From positions 1 through 63,682 of the forward strand of contig JANQIT010000034.1 in NCBI GenBank assembly GCA_028282025.1: a DNA stretch of 63,682 nucleotides, written 5' to 3'. This document shows, one piece after another, positions 34,677 through 43,178 of the stretch. The first letter of the stretch is position 1; the number at the start of each line of letters is the position of its first letter. The DNA is from Hwanghaeella sp. GTDB lineage: Bacteria; Pseudomonadota; Alphaproteobacteria; UBA8366; Aestuariispiraceae. The position numbers and the translations under genes were made by a program. The notes below the pieces were generated by a model that saw only the letters and a program-made list of their open reading frames with translations, was not told the origin of the DNA and did not search any database.

Positions 34677-35046
34677 AGCCGCTCTTCGGCGGCTTCGACA
34701 TGCCCCGCACTGTTGTTTTCGCCCTATACTCCGGAAACATGGCCCTGTTCATTCAAGGCTGCTTCCGGCCATTGGGTCGCGGTCGACCTGAAAATCGTGC
34801 GCAGACAATCGTTCACCAGGGAAGCGGATATTTTGCCTATTTGGGTAAAAACGGGTAATCTTTTGGGAAGAGAATTTTGAATCCCGCTCTACTTGCGATT
34901 GGCCTCACGGTAAAACTGCACCGTAGCCGAGAGTGCGGCGGGGGTTCTTGAACGTACATCGCCCCGGTTTTCGGAATTGGCGAGGGCCGGAAATGAGCCC
35001 CCGCCGCCCTGCGGTACCCAACCACGCCCAAAAGGCTGCGACATAG
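34677..35046. other. Divergent intergenic region of the main operon, no gene seen
   Basis: This 370-bp gap separates the first permease gene (minus) from the PF09370-like gene at 35047 (plus). It is locally AT-richer in the middle (TATTTTGCCTATTTGGGTAAAAACGGGTAATCTT region at about 34830-34862), a plausible place for promoters of both directions. I found no convincing gene, RNA or strong palindrome. It is the likely target of the regulator at 35878. Confidence 0.5.
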
Positions 35047-35748
35047 ATGACCAATGTTCTGACATGGCCCCTCCATCTGCGTGAAAACCGCCATCGGGAC
35101 GCCGGCCTGCCGGACTGTTTCTACAGCGCCGCACCAGCCTTTGAGCATGAAAGCATGCCGCCGGAAGTCGCCATGCTGCTGCCGGCCAGCGACGGCGCAT
35201 CCGCCTTCTTCCGGACCCTTGCGGCGACGCGCGGGGATGTAAATCCCTCGGCAGCCGCCTTCTTCATGGCCGATCCGTTCGTCTCCGCCCGGGAAGACGG
35301 AAGGCGGCTGGCGGAGATGGGGATCCGATGGGTCGCGAACATTCCCTCCGTCGATCAGCATGACGAGGAATTCACCCAGTTTCTGGACGATGTCGGCCTG
35401 AACCTGGACATGGAACGCCGGGTCCTGGGTGCGTTTAAAGCCGCGGGTCTGAAGATCGCGGCGGCTGTCTCCAGCGTGGACAGCGCCGCACAGGTCGCCG
35501 CATTCGACGCCGACGCCGTTTTCGTACTGCCGCGTGTATCCGACTTCGCGGCAGGCTTCCCCTCGCCGCGGCAGCGAAGCGCCACCGCCCAATCCATCCG
35601 GTCCGCCCTGCATGCGGCGGCCTGGTCGGGGCCCCTGCTCGGGTATGGAGACGAACGGGAAGCCGCGCAGCCCAGCCAATGGCCGGAGGCGGTCGACGGC
35701 ATCGTCGGACGCCCGGTCGCCGCGGCTTTGGCAAAAGAACGGTCGTGA
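35047..35748 (+). CDS. Diverged PF09370-like TIM-barrel protein
   Basis: A 233-residue protein, shorter than the 278-residue PF09370 protein at 27305. Similarity is seen in the central part: ADPFVSAREDGRRLAEMGI then WVANIPSVDQHDEEFTQFLDDVG lines up with [18 protein letters not shown] and [22 protein letters not shown]. The N-terminal [11 protein letters not shown] motif is missing and the C-terminal part is reduced. It may be a non-catalytic homologue that binds a ligand or partners another barrel. The start is weakly supported (no clear ribosome site). It is divergent from the transporter operon and faces the regulator gene. Confidence 0.6.
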   Translation: MTNVLTWPLHLRENRHRDAGLPDCFYSAAPAFEHESMPPEVAMLLPASDGASAFFRTLAATRGDVNPSAAAFFMADPFVSAREDGRRLAEMGIRWVANIPSVDQHDEEFTQFLDDVGLNLDMERRVLGAFKAAGLKIAAAVSSVDSAAQVAAFDADAVFVLPRVSDFAAGFPSPRQRSATAQSIRSALHAAAWSGPLLGYGDEREAAQPSQWPEAVDGIVGRPVAAALAKERS

Positions 35749-35877
35749 CGCCCGGGGAGCCGCCGTAGCGCAATCTTCATCTTTCTCCTTTGTTGAAAGC
35801 GTCGCGCGGCAATGCTGGATGCACCGGCTAGGGCGGCGGACGCGATCCCCACTGCATCCACGCGGCGTCGTCACGCC

Positions 35878-37629
35878 CTAACCCAGCAGGTTGAATTTCC
35901 GCATCTTGTTATAGAGCGTCTTCCGCGACACGCCGAGCGCATCCGCCGTCCGCGTCCGGCTGAAGCCGTTCCGCCACAACGCGTCGACAACCCTCTCCTT
36001 TTCGCTTTGGCGGCTGTTGACGGCGCGCGGTTCGGCATTCAGCGCCTGGGCGACTTCCTTGGGCTGCACCGGCCCTTCCTGGACCCGCCCGGCAAGCGCG
36101 CCGATCATGGCGGTAAGTTCGCGGTCGTTACCGGGCCAGGTGTGGGCGTGGATCATTTTCAATGCGGCGGAGGTGAAATGCGCTTTCTGCATTTGCGTTC
36201 CCGTGGCGCGCAACGCGAGCGCCTGCATCAGCGGGAAGATATCCTCGCTTCGGTCCCGCAAGGGCGGCACACCCAACGTCCAGCCGGAAAAAACCTGCCG
36301 CAATTCGCCCTGCAGGGATGTGGCGTCCGGATGGCCTTCCACATTCTGAAACGCGGCCCTGGTCAACAGAACGACCCGGGGCACCACAGGCAGACTGCGG
36401 CCGCCGCCGGGCACGCGGAACGCCCCGTCTGTCAGCGCCCGCGCCAACTTGTTCTGCACACCGGCGGACAGGTTCTCCGGCGCATGGATGGCCAGAACCG
36501 CGACATCCGGGTCGGACAGCACGGGTTGGCGGCGGTCCGCCGTGTCCCGATGGCCGAACAGCACGTTCCGCGCCCTGCTGACAACGTTCAATTCCCCGCA
36601 ATCGACATGGGCGACGGCGGCTTTGCGGCCCGGTTCCTTGTGCGATCCCAGCGCGGTGAGGATCGGTTCCTCGTTCGTGCCGTCTTCCGCAATCACCAGG
36701 ATCGGGTGCGCCCCGCCGGACAGGTCCCGGAGACGGCGAAGAAACGTAAGCTGCATCGCGGAGCGGCCGGCAAAACCCATCCGCTGCGACCAACCGACAA
36801 GCTGTGCGCTTGCCCTGTCCAGCGCCGCCCTTCTGTTCCCGGCCTGCCGGAACCCGTCGATCTGATCGGCGACCGACACCTCGAAGGGCATTCTCTCGAT
36901 GGTCGAACCGCCGATATATCCGTCGACCGGCGCGATGGAAATCACCCGCCCCAGATCTTCGGGCGTCGCAATCGGTCCGCCTTCCAACAGGAACCGCGTC
37001 GACGGGCTGATACGCTTCACCAGACGGCCGATTTCCCGCGCGGCTGTCGCCACTTCATCAAGCGGCGCGCGCACGCGGTGACCGATGGCGCCGCCGGCAT
37101 TCCATCCCAGATTCAGGCAAACAAAATCCAGTTTGGCGTCCGCCGCCAGCCGCGCCTGCGTCCTGGTCGCGCAGTAGAAGATGGACGACATGCCGGCATC
37201 CTGCGCGGCGCGCAGTTGGGCGACCTCACTCTCGATTCCCCGGCCGGCCCGGGACAGAATCTGCTGCATCGCCCGTGGATAGTGCATGCAACTGGGGAAG
37301 TTCACCATGCCGGCGAACCCCAGATCGCGCAGTTCTCTTGCCCGTTCAACCGGGTCGAGATCCGCCCCCCAGACACTGGAACCGAGATAGACCGGAATGC
37401 GGCATTGCGGCAGCAGTTCTTCCCGGGCGAAGCGCTCCGTCATCGCGCTGGCGTCCCGGATCGGCAGCATGCAGGCAATAGAGGGCGCCCCCATGGTTCT
37501 GAACCGCCCGGCATTCAGGGCGAGGACCATGTCGGCGCCGCCGCGCTCGGCCGCAAGCGCCGTACCGCCGGACCCGACGGCGGCGGCGACCAGGAATTTC
37601 GCTTTCGGCGGATCGACGGTCACAGGCAT
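35878..37629 (-). CDS. Regulator: PF09370 TIM barrel, degenerate AAA+ domain and Fis-type HTH
   Basis: A 583-residue regulator. Residues 8-265 are a PF09370 barrel (LNLGWNAGGAIGHRVRAPL, LEGGPIATPEDLG, GGSTIERMPFEVSVADQI). Residues 285-515 follow the layout of a sigma-54 activator AAA+ domain, with recognisable remnants (LFGHRDTADRR at 357-367, PPLRDRSEDIFPLM at 455-468, TWPGNDREL at 498-506). The Walker A position reads AEDGTNEEP at about 314-322 in place of the usual GESGTGKE, and the GAFTGA loop is absent, so it should not remodel sigma-54 polymerase. Residues 543-583 form a Fis-like helix-turn-helix (KERVVDALWRN, TADALGVSRKTLYNKM). PF09370 as the sensory part of sigma-54 activators is a described architecture. 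It probably controls the adjoining operon and the divergent amidohydrolase, sensing a compound related to the PF09370 enzyme's substrate. Confidence 0.87.
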   Translation of the reverse strand: MPVTVDPPKAKFLVAAAVGSGGTALAAERGGADMVLALNAGRFRTMGAPSIACMLPIRDASAMTERFAREELLPQCRIPVYLGSSVWGADLDPVERARELRDLGFAGMVNFPSCMHYPRAMQQILSRAGRGIESEVAQLRAAQDAGMSSIFYCATRTQARLAADAKLDFVCLNLGWNAGGAIGHRVRAPLDEVATAAREIGRLVKRISPSTRFLLEGGPIATPEDLGRVISIAPVDGYIGGSTIERMPFEVSVADQIDGFRQAGNRRAALDRASAQLVGWSQRMGFAGRSAMQLTFLRRLRDLSGGAHPILVIAEDGTNEEPILTALGSHKEPGRKAAVAHVDCGELNVVSRARNVLFGHRDTADRRQPVLSDPDVAVLAIHAPENLSAGVQNKLARALTDGAFRVPGGGRSLPVVPRVVLLTRAAFQNVEGHPDATSLQGELRQVFSGWTLGVPPLRDRSEDIFPLMQALALRATGTQMQKAHFTSAALKMIHAHTWPGNDRELTAMIGALAGRVQEGPVQPKEVAQALNAEPRAVNSRQSEKERVVDALWRNGFSRTRTADALGVSRKTLYNKMRKFNLLG

Positions 37630-37725
37630 CCTCCACCCGCCAAGGGTGCCCGATTTGACGCAGAAGGAAAAGGACGGCCAACTATCGGATGACAGTACCG
37701 CGCGCCCTGTGCCATTCTTCCGGCC

Positions 37726-39033
37726 ATGACGGATACGATATTCAGAAACGTGCGGGTCCTGGACGGCTCAGGCCAGGCGCCCTTCGCCGGAGAAGTTCGC
37801 GTCTCCAACGGCAAAATCCAATCCATCGGCAATGGTGGTTATCGGCCCTATCAGGGCGATGCCGAGGTAATTGACGGCAGGGGCTGCACCTTGATGCCCG
37901 GCCTTGTCGAAGCGCACGGCCACATGACCTTCACCGATGTCGAGCGCCCTGAGCAGCTGGGCGACATACCGCCGGAAGAACATGTATTACTGTCGCTAGG
38001 CAATGCGAAGAAGATGCTGGATCAGGGTTTCACCAGCGTGAACAGCGCGGCAGCCGGCAAGGAACGGCTGGATGTCGTACTGCGCGATGCAATCGATGCC
38101 GGACGGTTCCCCGGCCCCCGCTCGTTGGCGGCGTCCCCCGAACTGACCGTGACAAGCGGCCTGGGCGACGAACATCTGCCGCATATCGAGCGGCATTCCT
38201 TCGCGCTGATCTGCGACGGGCCCGCGGAATTTCAGAAAACCGCGCGCCGCATGGTGAAGTACGGCGTCGATACCTTGAAGATCAACCCGTCCGGCGACGA
38301 GTTCGTTCCCCATGCGCGGGCCAATGAGACCGTGATGAGCGAAGCTGAAATCGCCGCCGTCTGCGAAGTCGGCCGGCAGCGCGGCAAACGCGTCGCGGCG
38401 CATGCGCGCAGCGCCGAGTCGGTGAAACTATGCGTCAAACACGGCGTGGAAGTGATCTATCACGCCACCCTGTCCGATGACGAGGCGCTCGCGGCGCTGG
38501 AGAGCGCGCGTAACTGGGTGTTTGTCGCCCCCACCCTGGGCATTACCCACACCACCCTGTACGAGGCGTCCGGCTGGGGCATCACGACCGAGGCGGCGAC
38601 GGCCATGGGGTTGAAGGCCGAGTTGGATACAGCCATCCGGAATATGAAGGAGCTTCAGCAGCGCGGCGTCCGCGTCCTTCCCGGCGGCGATTACGGCTTC
38701 GCCTGGAATCCGATCGGCACCAACGCGCGCGACCTTCACCACTTCGTCCGCTATCTGGACTTCACGCCGATGCAAGCGATTGAAGCGGCGACCCGGCTGG
38801 GCGGGGAGATCATGATGCGCGGCAACGAACTGGGGCAGGTGAAAGAAGGCTATATCGCCGACCTGCTGCTTGTCGACGGAGACCCGCTGGCCGACATATC
38901 GATCCTGACCGACGCGTCCAAGCTGAAGGTCATCATGAAGGGCGGCGAATTCCACAAGCGCAGCGAGGAGTTCATACCCTATTACAGTGGCTTTGGCGCT
39001 TATGGAGCCCGGGAGTCCGCCTTGGGGGCCTGA
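37726..39033 (+). CDS. Metal-dependent amidohydrolase, paralogue of the operon enzyme
   Basis: A 435-residue amidohydrolase-superfamily protein with the HxH motif in LVEAHGHMTFTD, His in VAAHARSAESVK and IYHATLSDDEAL, and GGDYGFAWNPIGTNARDLHHF towards the C-terminus. It follows the 19947-21290 enzyme along its whole length, so the two arose by duplication. It is divergent from the PF09370 regulator with a 96-bp gap and is likely to be controlled by it. Its own substrate may be a related compound or a second step of the same pathway. Confidence 0.87.
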   Translation: MTDTIFRNVRVLDGSGQAPFAGEVRVSNGKIQSIGNGGYRPYQGDAEVIDGRGCTLMPGLVEAHGHMTFTDVERPEQLGDIPPEEHVLLSLGNAKKMLDQGFTSVNSAAAGKERLDVVLRDAIDAGRFPGPRSLAASPELTVTSGLGDEHLPHIERHSFALICDGPAEFQKTARRMVKYGVDTLKINPSGDEFVPHARANETVMSEAEIAAVCEVGRQRGKRVAAHARSAESVKLCVKHGVEVIYHATLSDDEALAALESARNWVFVAPTLGITHTTLYEASGWGITTEAATAMGLKAELDTAIRNMKELQQRGVRVLPGGDYGFAWNPIGTNARDLHHFVRYLDFTPMQAIEAATRLGGEIMMRGNELGQVKEGYIADLLLVDGDPLADISILTDASKLKVIMKGGEFHKRSEEFIPYYSGFGAYGARESALGA

Positions 39034-39110
39034 CAGTTCTTACGGCGACGCCTCTCCATGGGCCGTTCCCTTACCGCCCAAGAGGTAGAGGGAGTCACAA
39101 GACACGCGGT

Positions 39111-39770
39111 CTATCCCCGTTTTGCCGGAAAGGCATGTTCGGGACGGTAGGTTGAGAAACTCGTCAGATGCTGGCGATTGCACTCGGTCTGCCATCTGCT
39201 GCCCGGCTGCACGGCGGCCGCGCAGCGATAACGGTCGCGATACGCCGCCGTCGCCTCGTTTTCCTCTATAGCGATGGCCGCCAGTCCGACGACCATTCCG
39301 CCTTGCCGCTCCACCAAATCGATTGCACCGGCCATGGTGCCGCCGGTTTCAACCCATTGGTCGGCCAGGATCACCCGCGCGCCGGCGGCGAAGGCCGGCA
39401 TCCGCATTTCCATTTGCTGCGTTCTGCCGGAATAGTTCGAGAAACTGACCGCGTCTGTTTCGACGCACAGTTTGCCGGACTTTCGGACGGGCAGAAAGCC
39501 GACCCCAAGCCGGGTTGCGAGTGCGGAGCCCAGCACGAACCCCATCGCATCGAGCCCAGCCACTACATCGGCATTCAAGTCCGCCAGGTCGGCCACAAGA
39601 TCATCGACCAGATCGTGAAAGGCCGCGCCGTTTATATAGATCGACGTCGGGTCCAGCCAGGCGAATTTCTCTCCCTTGGTATTGGGCGCCATCAGATTCA
39701 GGTACCAACGGTCGTCGCGCGTCCCCTTGTCTTGGGCATCCGGCACATAGCCGCTTCCGGCGTTAGGCAT
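39111..39770 (-). CDS. Phosphoribosyltransferase family protein
   Basis: A 219-residue type I phosphoribosyltransferase. The PRPP-binding motif is VILADQWVETGGTM, preceded by a hydrophobic strand and ending in TGGT as in adenine phosphoribosyltransferases; GLDAMGFVLGSALATRLG and PVRKSGKL are also APRT-like. The ATG at 39770 is preferred because GGAGGG lies 8 nt upstream; a GTG at 39779 is too close to it. It overlaps the end of the BtpA-family gene by 8 bp. It could salvage a purine or a base analogue. Confidence 0.85.
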   Translation of the reverse strand: MPNAGSGYVPDAQDKGTRDDRWYLNLMAPNTKGEKFAWLDPTSIYINGAAFHDLVDDLVADLADLNADVVAGLDAMGFVLGSALATRLGVGFLPVRKSGKLCVETDAVSFSNYSGRTQQMEMRMPAFAAGARVILADQWVETGGTMAGAIDLVERQGGMVVGLAAIAIEENEATAAYRDRYRCAAAVQPGSRWQTECNRQHLTSFSTYRPEHAFPAKRG

Positions 39771-40524
39771 TGGGTTCACCCTCCCTTTCCAGGCGCAACG
39801 CGTCGAGGCGGTGCATCAGCCGCTTCAGACGTTTTGGGTCGATGGTGTAAAAATCGCCTTCAAGATTGATTCCCGTTGCGACGAGGAAACAATCGATCTC
39901 CCGGTAGGCCATCACGTTTTCGGGGGTAATGCCGGACGCGATGGCCAACGCCCGCCCCTCGACGCCCCGGTGGAACGCCTCGATCTTGGCAAGGTCCGCC
40001 GCTTTGCCGGTCGCGACCCCCGACGTTGTCACGACATCCATGTGCCGGGCGGCCAGACGCGCCGAAACCTCAAAATGTTCCGCGGCGACCGGGCGCTGTT
40101 TCTTGAATGCCGTTCCCCCGAAATAAAGGCCGGACCAGCCGCTGTCGCGCCGCACGCGATCTATCCTGTCGGCTTCCGCCTGGATAGTCGCGCGTTCATC
40201 GATCCTGGCGTCATCCGCCCAATAGGCGTCGATGCGGATACCTTCCTCCGCAAGGCGTCCCAACACCGGAAAGGCGTCCGCGCCGGTGACGGCCAGAAAG
40301 TTCAAGCCGATCCAAAGATCCGGATGGGCGCGCCGGACTTCCCGGACAATCGGTAGAAACGCATCCACCCCGAAGTCGTGATTGATCAGAAAGAAACCGC
40401 TGACCGGAACACCGTCACAGGCCCGGATGTTGTCCAGGACCTGTTGCGTCTCCAAGACATGGATGACCGGGAACAGATAGGGGCCCGGCATCCCGAAAAC
40501 TGCCGTCAGATCGTGTCGCTGCAT
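39763..40524 (-). CDS. BtpA/SgcQ-family TIM-barrel protein
   Basis: A 253-residue protein of the BtpA/SgcQ family (PF03437): IHVLETQQVLDNIRACDGVPVSG near the N-terminus, WIGLNFLAVTGADAFPVL, and VVTTSGVATGKAADLAKIEAF towards the end, where the phosphate-binding loops of the barrel would be. Start at ATG 40524 (MQRHDLTAVFGMPG). The frame is open much further up (129 codons, Arg/Ser-rich) but that overlaps the MscS gene antisense-free region and shows no family similarity. Family members are linked to sugar or nucleobase metabolism and to photosystem I stability in cyanobacteria. Coupling to a phosphoribosyltransferase suggests nucleotide or base metabolism here. Confidence 0.8.
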   Translation of the reverse strand: MQRHDLTAVFGMPGPYLFPVIHVLETQQVLDNIRACDGVPVSGFFLINHDFGVDAFLPIVREVRRAHPDLWIGLNFLAVTGADAFPVLGRLAEEGIRIDAYWADDARIDERATIQAEADRIDRVRRDSGWSGLYFGGTAFKKQRPVAAEHFEVSARLAARHMDVVTTSGVATGKAADLAKIEAFHRGVEGRALAIASGITPENVMAYREIDCFLVATGINLEGDFYTIDPKRLKRLMHRLDALRLEREGEPNA

Positions 40525-40660
40525 GGGCGGCAGTTTTCCCCACCACCGCCGGGCGTGCAAGAAAACAGAAACGATGGCGAGATCAGTCTCGGCGGAACGC
40601 CCGCACCTCCCCGCGATTCCTACAAAGCGCCACCCGGAGATTTCACGCCTCCGCCGCCGG

Positions 40661-42949
40661 TCACGCCTTCCCCGGTTCCGGTTCCGGCAGATCGGCGGCC
40701 TGGGCCGCGGCCGCGCCGATGGCCTGCCTGTCTTCCGCGCTGAGCGGCCCGTCGCCGCCAGCGCCGTCCAGACGCACGCGAACCTCCTTGCGGGCGAACT
40801 GGATGCCGTTCTCGTCGAAGGCCTTCTGAACACGGGAATAAATCTCCTTGCGGAGCGTGAACTGCTTCCCCGGCTTGGCCATGAATTTGCCCCGGATGAC
40901 GATGCCGACATCGTCCACCTCCAGCACGCCTTGCGACTTGAAGGGCTGCAGCATGTCCTGGGCGAATTCGGGAACCTCCATCATCTCGCGCCCGATCTGC
41001 TTGAACAGCTTCTTGACCTTATTGAGATCGGTATCGAACGGCACCGTGAAGCGCAGCTTCATGATTACCCAATCGCGAGAGTAATTCGTCAGTTTGGGGA
41101 TTTCTCCGAAGGGAATCGTGTGGATCGCCCCGCGATGGTGCCGCAGTTGCAGGGATCGTATGGAGATTTTCTCAACGGTGCCCAGCGTGCCCTCGATTTC
41201 GACATATTCCCCGGTCCGGAACGCATCGTCGATCAGGAAGAAGATGCCGCTGACGATATCGGTCACCAGTTTCTGAGCGCCGAAGCCGATGGCGATGCCG
41301 GCGATGCCGGCGCCGGCCAGCAGCGGGGTGATGTCGATCCCGATCGTGCCCAGGGCGATCAACAGGGTCATGACCACGATCAGGGCCTGCAGGCTCCAGC
41401 GCATCAGCGGCAGGATGGTGGAAAGCCGCGACACACCGGTCCCGCCGCCTTCGCCGCCGCCCGGCTCCTCCTCGTCCTCCTCTATACCCGCCGCGGTCAT
41501 TTCCGCGGCCAATTTCAAATTGATCCAGAGCGTGACCAGTTCCCAGACCAGATATCCGACGGCGAGGACCGCCATCAGATCGATCAGCCCCGCCGCGAAC
41601 TGAAAGCCGGCGCCGGCGGCCGCCAGATCGACCACATCCAATTGCCAGACCCGGAAAGTGATCCAAAGAATGAAGCCCAGCACCAGAACACGCCCGACGC
41701 GGATCAACGCCCGTTTCGTGTCCCGATGCGCCTGCTCGGCGATGCGGCCCTCGCCCTTCATCGGCGGCACGATATGGCGGACAAGCCCGCGCACCGCGGT
41801 ATCGAAGGCCGGCGCGAAGACGATCAGGATCAAGGTGATCTGCTGCCGTCCATCCAGCAGGTCGAAGCGTTTCGCCGCGACCAGCATCTCGATCAGTAAC
41901 CAGTTCAGCACGATCAGGATCATCAGCGCGGTCGGATAGGCGCGCGCCACGGAAACCTCCGCCGGCGTCGCATCGCCGGCAGGTCCGATGAGCATCCTGG
42001 TCAGCGCCTCCCGCTTGTACCAGGCGGACCAGAAAAGCAGCGCATAGAAGGCCGTGCTCAACCAGAAGCCCAACCGGATCTCCCCCATCGGCACACCGTG
42101 GGACGCCAGAAAGGGGATCGTGACCGCAGGCAGGGCCATGAGGAACGCCAGGACCATCAGGTTGCGGTGGAAGAAAACCGCCGTGGCATCATCGACATGG
42201 ACCAGGCGCAAGTCCGGCCGGGTCGGCGCCGACAGGAACCAGGACAGCGCCGCCGCAATCCGGGGAAACATGATCAATTGGGACACGATGGCCCAGGCGG
42301 CCTCGCGGCTGAATCTGGGCTCGGCCGGCATGATCTGATGAATAACCAGACCGGAAACCGCCAGGAAGACGAAGATCCCGCCGAAATCCAGAAGGAAGCG
42401 GTTCAGCAGGGCCAGCAGCGTTTGCCGCAGATTCCTGTCCTTGATGCTCTTGGTGTTGTAGCGCCATGGCCTGACCAGCCGGTTCACCACGAATTCTACG
42501 GCCAGCCCCGCCGCGATAGCTCCCAACAGGATACCGAACCACTGCACGGTCCCCGCCGTGCCGCGCGGCTCTACAAAATTTCCGATACCTGTCGCGATGC
42601 CGTCGAAGAGATGGGGCAGAGCGACAAACGCTTCCAGCACGCTGTTGAACGCGCCGGAGAGATTGTCGGCGATAAAGGTTACGGGGTCCCGGCTGGCGGC
42701 CTCGGCGGCGCTCTTCTCCTCGGAGACCGAGTCCAGACGCTGCAGCAGCAACTGGCGGACTTCCGCGTCCGACAGGCGGGACACCAGTTCGCGGACCGCC
42801 TCCGGGGTCAACGGGTCGGGCAGTTCGACCGCCCTATCGGCCGCTTCGTCCGCGCCGATGGCGAATTGGGCCTGCGCGGGTGGTGCCGCGATGGCAAAGG
42901 CCAGGGCGGTCAAGAGAACGATAAAACAATGGCGAGAAACGGCGATCAT
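40661..42949 (-). CDS. Large MscS-family mechanosensitive channel
   Basis: A 762-residue channel. ATG 42949 gives the signal peptide MIAVSRHCFIVLLTALAFAIAAPPAQA; the frame runs 18 codons further. A periplasmic coil of about 100 residues is followed by about ten membrane helices. The pore-lining helix is in GAGIAGIAIGFGAQKLVTDIVSG and the beta domain in FRTGEYVEIEGTLGTVEKISIRSL. The cytoplasmic vestibule follows (FTVPFDTDLNKVKKLFKQIG). This is the size class of MscK/YbdG-YjeP-like proteins and would relieve hypo-osmotic stress. A short acidic/Gly insertion (EEDEEEPGGGEGGG) sits before the pore helix. Appears to be transcribed alone. Confidence 0.9.
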   Translation of the reverse strand: MIAVSRHCFIVLLTALAFAIAAPPAQAQFAIGADEAADRAVELPDPLTPEAVRELVSRLSDAEVRQLLLQRLDSVSEEKSAAEAASRDPVTFIADNLSGAFNSVLEAFVALPHLFDGIATGIGNFVEPRGTAGTVQWFGILLGAIAAGLAVEFVVNRLVRPWRYNTKSIKDRNLRQTLLALLNRFLLDFGGIFVFLAVSGLVIHQIMPAEPRFSREAAWAIVSQLIMFPRIAAALSWFLSAPTRPDLRLVHVDDATAVFFHRNLMVLAFLMALPAVTIPFLASHGVPMGEIRLGFWLSTAFYALLFWSAWYKREALTRMLIGPAGDATPAEVSVARAYPTALMILIVLNWLLIEMLVAAKRFDLLDGRQQITLILIVFAPAFDTAVRGLVRHIVPPMKGEGRIAEQAHRDTKRALIRVGRVLVLGFILWITFRVWQLDVVDLAAAGAGFQFAAGLIDLMAVLAVGYLVWELVTLWINLKLAAEMTAAGIEEDEEEPGGGEGGGTGVSRLSTILPLMRWSLQALIVVMTLLIALGTIGIDITPLLAGAGIAGIAIGFGAQKLVTDIVSGIFFLIDDAFRTGEYVEIEGTLGTVEKISIRSLQLRHHRGAIHTIPFGEIPKLTNYSRDWVIMKLRFTVPFDTDLNKVKKLFKQIGREMMEVPEFAQDMLQPFKSQGVLEVDDVGIVIRGKFMAKPGKQFTLRKEIYSRVQKAFDENGIQFARKEVRVRLDGAGGDGPLSAEDRQAIGAAAAQAADLPEPEPGKA

Positions 42950-42996
42950 TTCTGCAAATCCCTCTACGTCCACCGCACAGGCATCCGGCCTGCCCG

Positions 42997-43017
42997 CCGT
43001 CACCCGTCACCCGTCAC
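42997..43017. repeat. Three tandem copies of CCGTCAC
   Basis: Three perfect head-to-tail 7-bp copies about 50 bp upstream of the channel start. Too short to be assigned a role; it may be a variable microsatellite in the leader of the mscS-like gene. Confidence 0.6.
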
Positions 43018-43074
43018 ACGCCGGCGGTTGACACAGCTTAACATCAACGTACCGACCGGCGCAGTACAAGAAAG

Positions 43075-43110
43075 CGCCCGCACCTCCATGAAGGCCGGAG
43101 TGTGCGGGCG
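43075..43110 (-). terminator. Intrinsic terminator of the dipeptide-type transporter operon
   Basis: CGCCCGCAC and GTGCGGGCG form a perfect 9-bp stem, extended by CTCC/GGAG after a one-base offset. It lies 70 bp after the stop of the last transporter gene. On the minus strand it continues into CTTTCTTG, a broken U-run. Confidence 0.75.
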
Positions 43111-43178
43111 ATCATTCCTATCGGGGCGTATCGGGCGGCGCGGCACAGCGCGCCGCCGCCATCCACGCTATGTCGCGG

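Noticed and set aside
35812..37692. 626-codon plus-strand frame opposite the PF09370 regulator
   Set aside because: A shadow of the regulator gene, which has two recognised domains; the plus-strand frame has neither start context nor motifs.
40525..40911. N-terminal extension of the BtpA-family gene by 129 codons
   Set aside because: The extra part is Arg/Ser-rich low-complexity sequence without family similarity, overlaps the mscS-like gene end, and a normal start lies at 40524.
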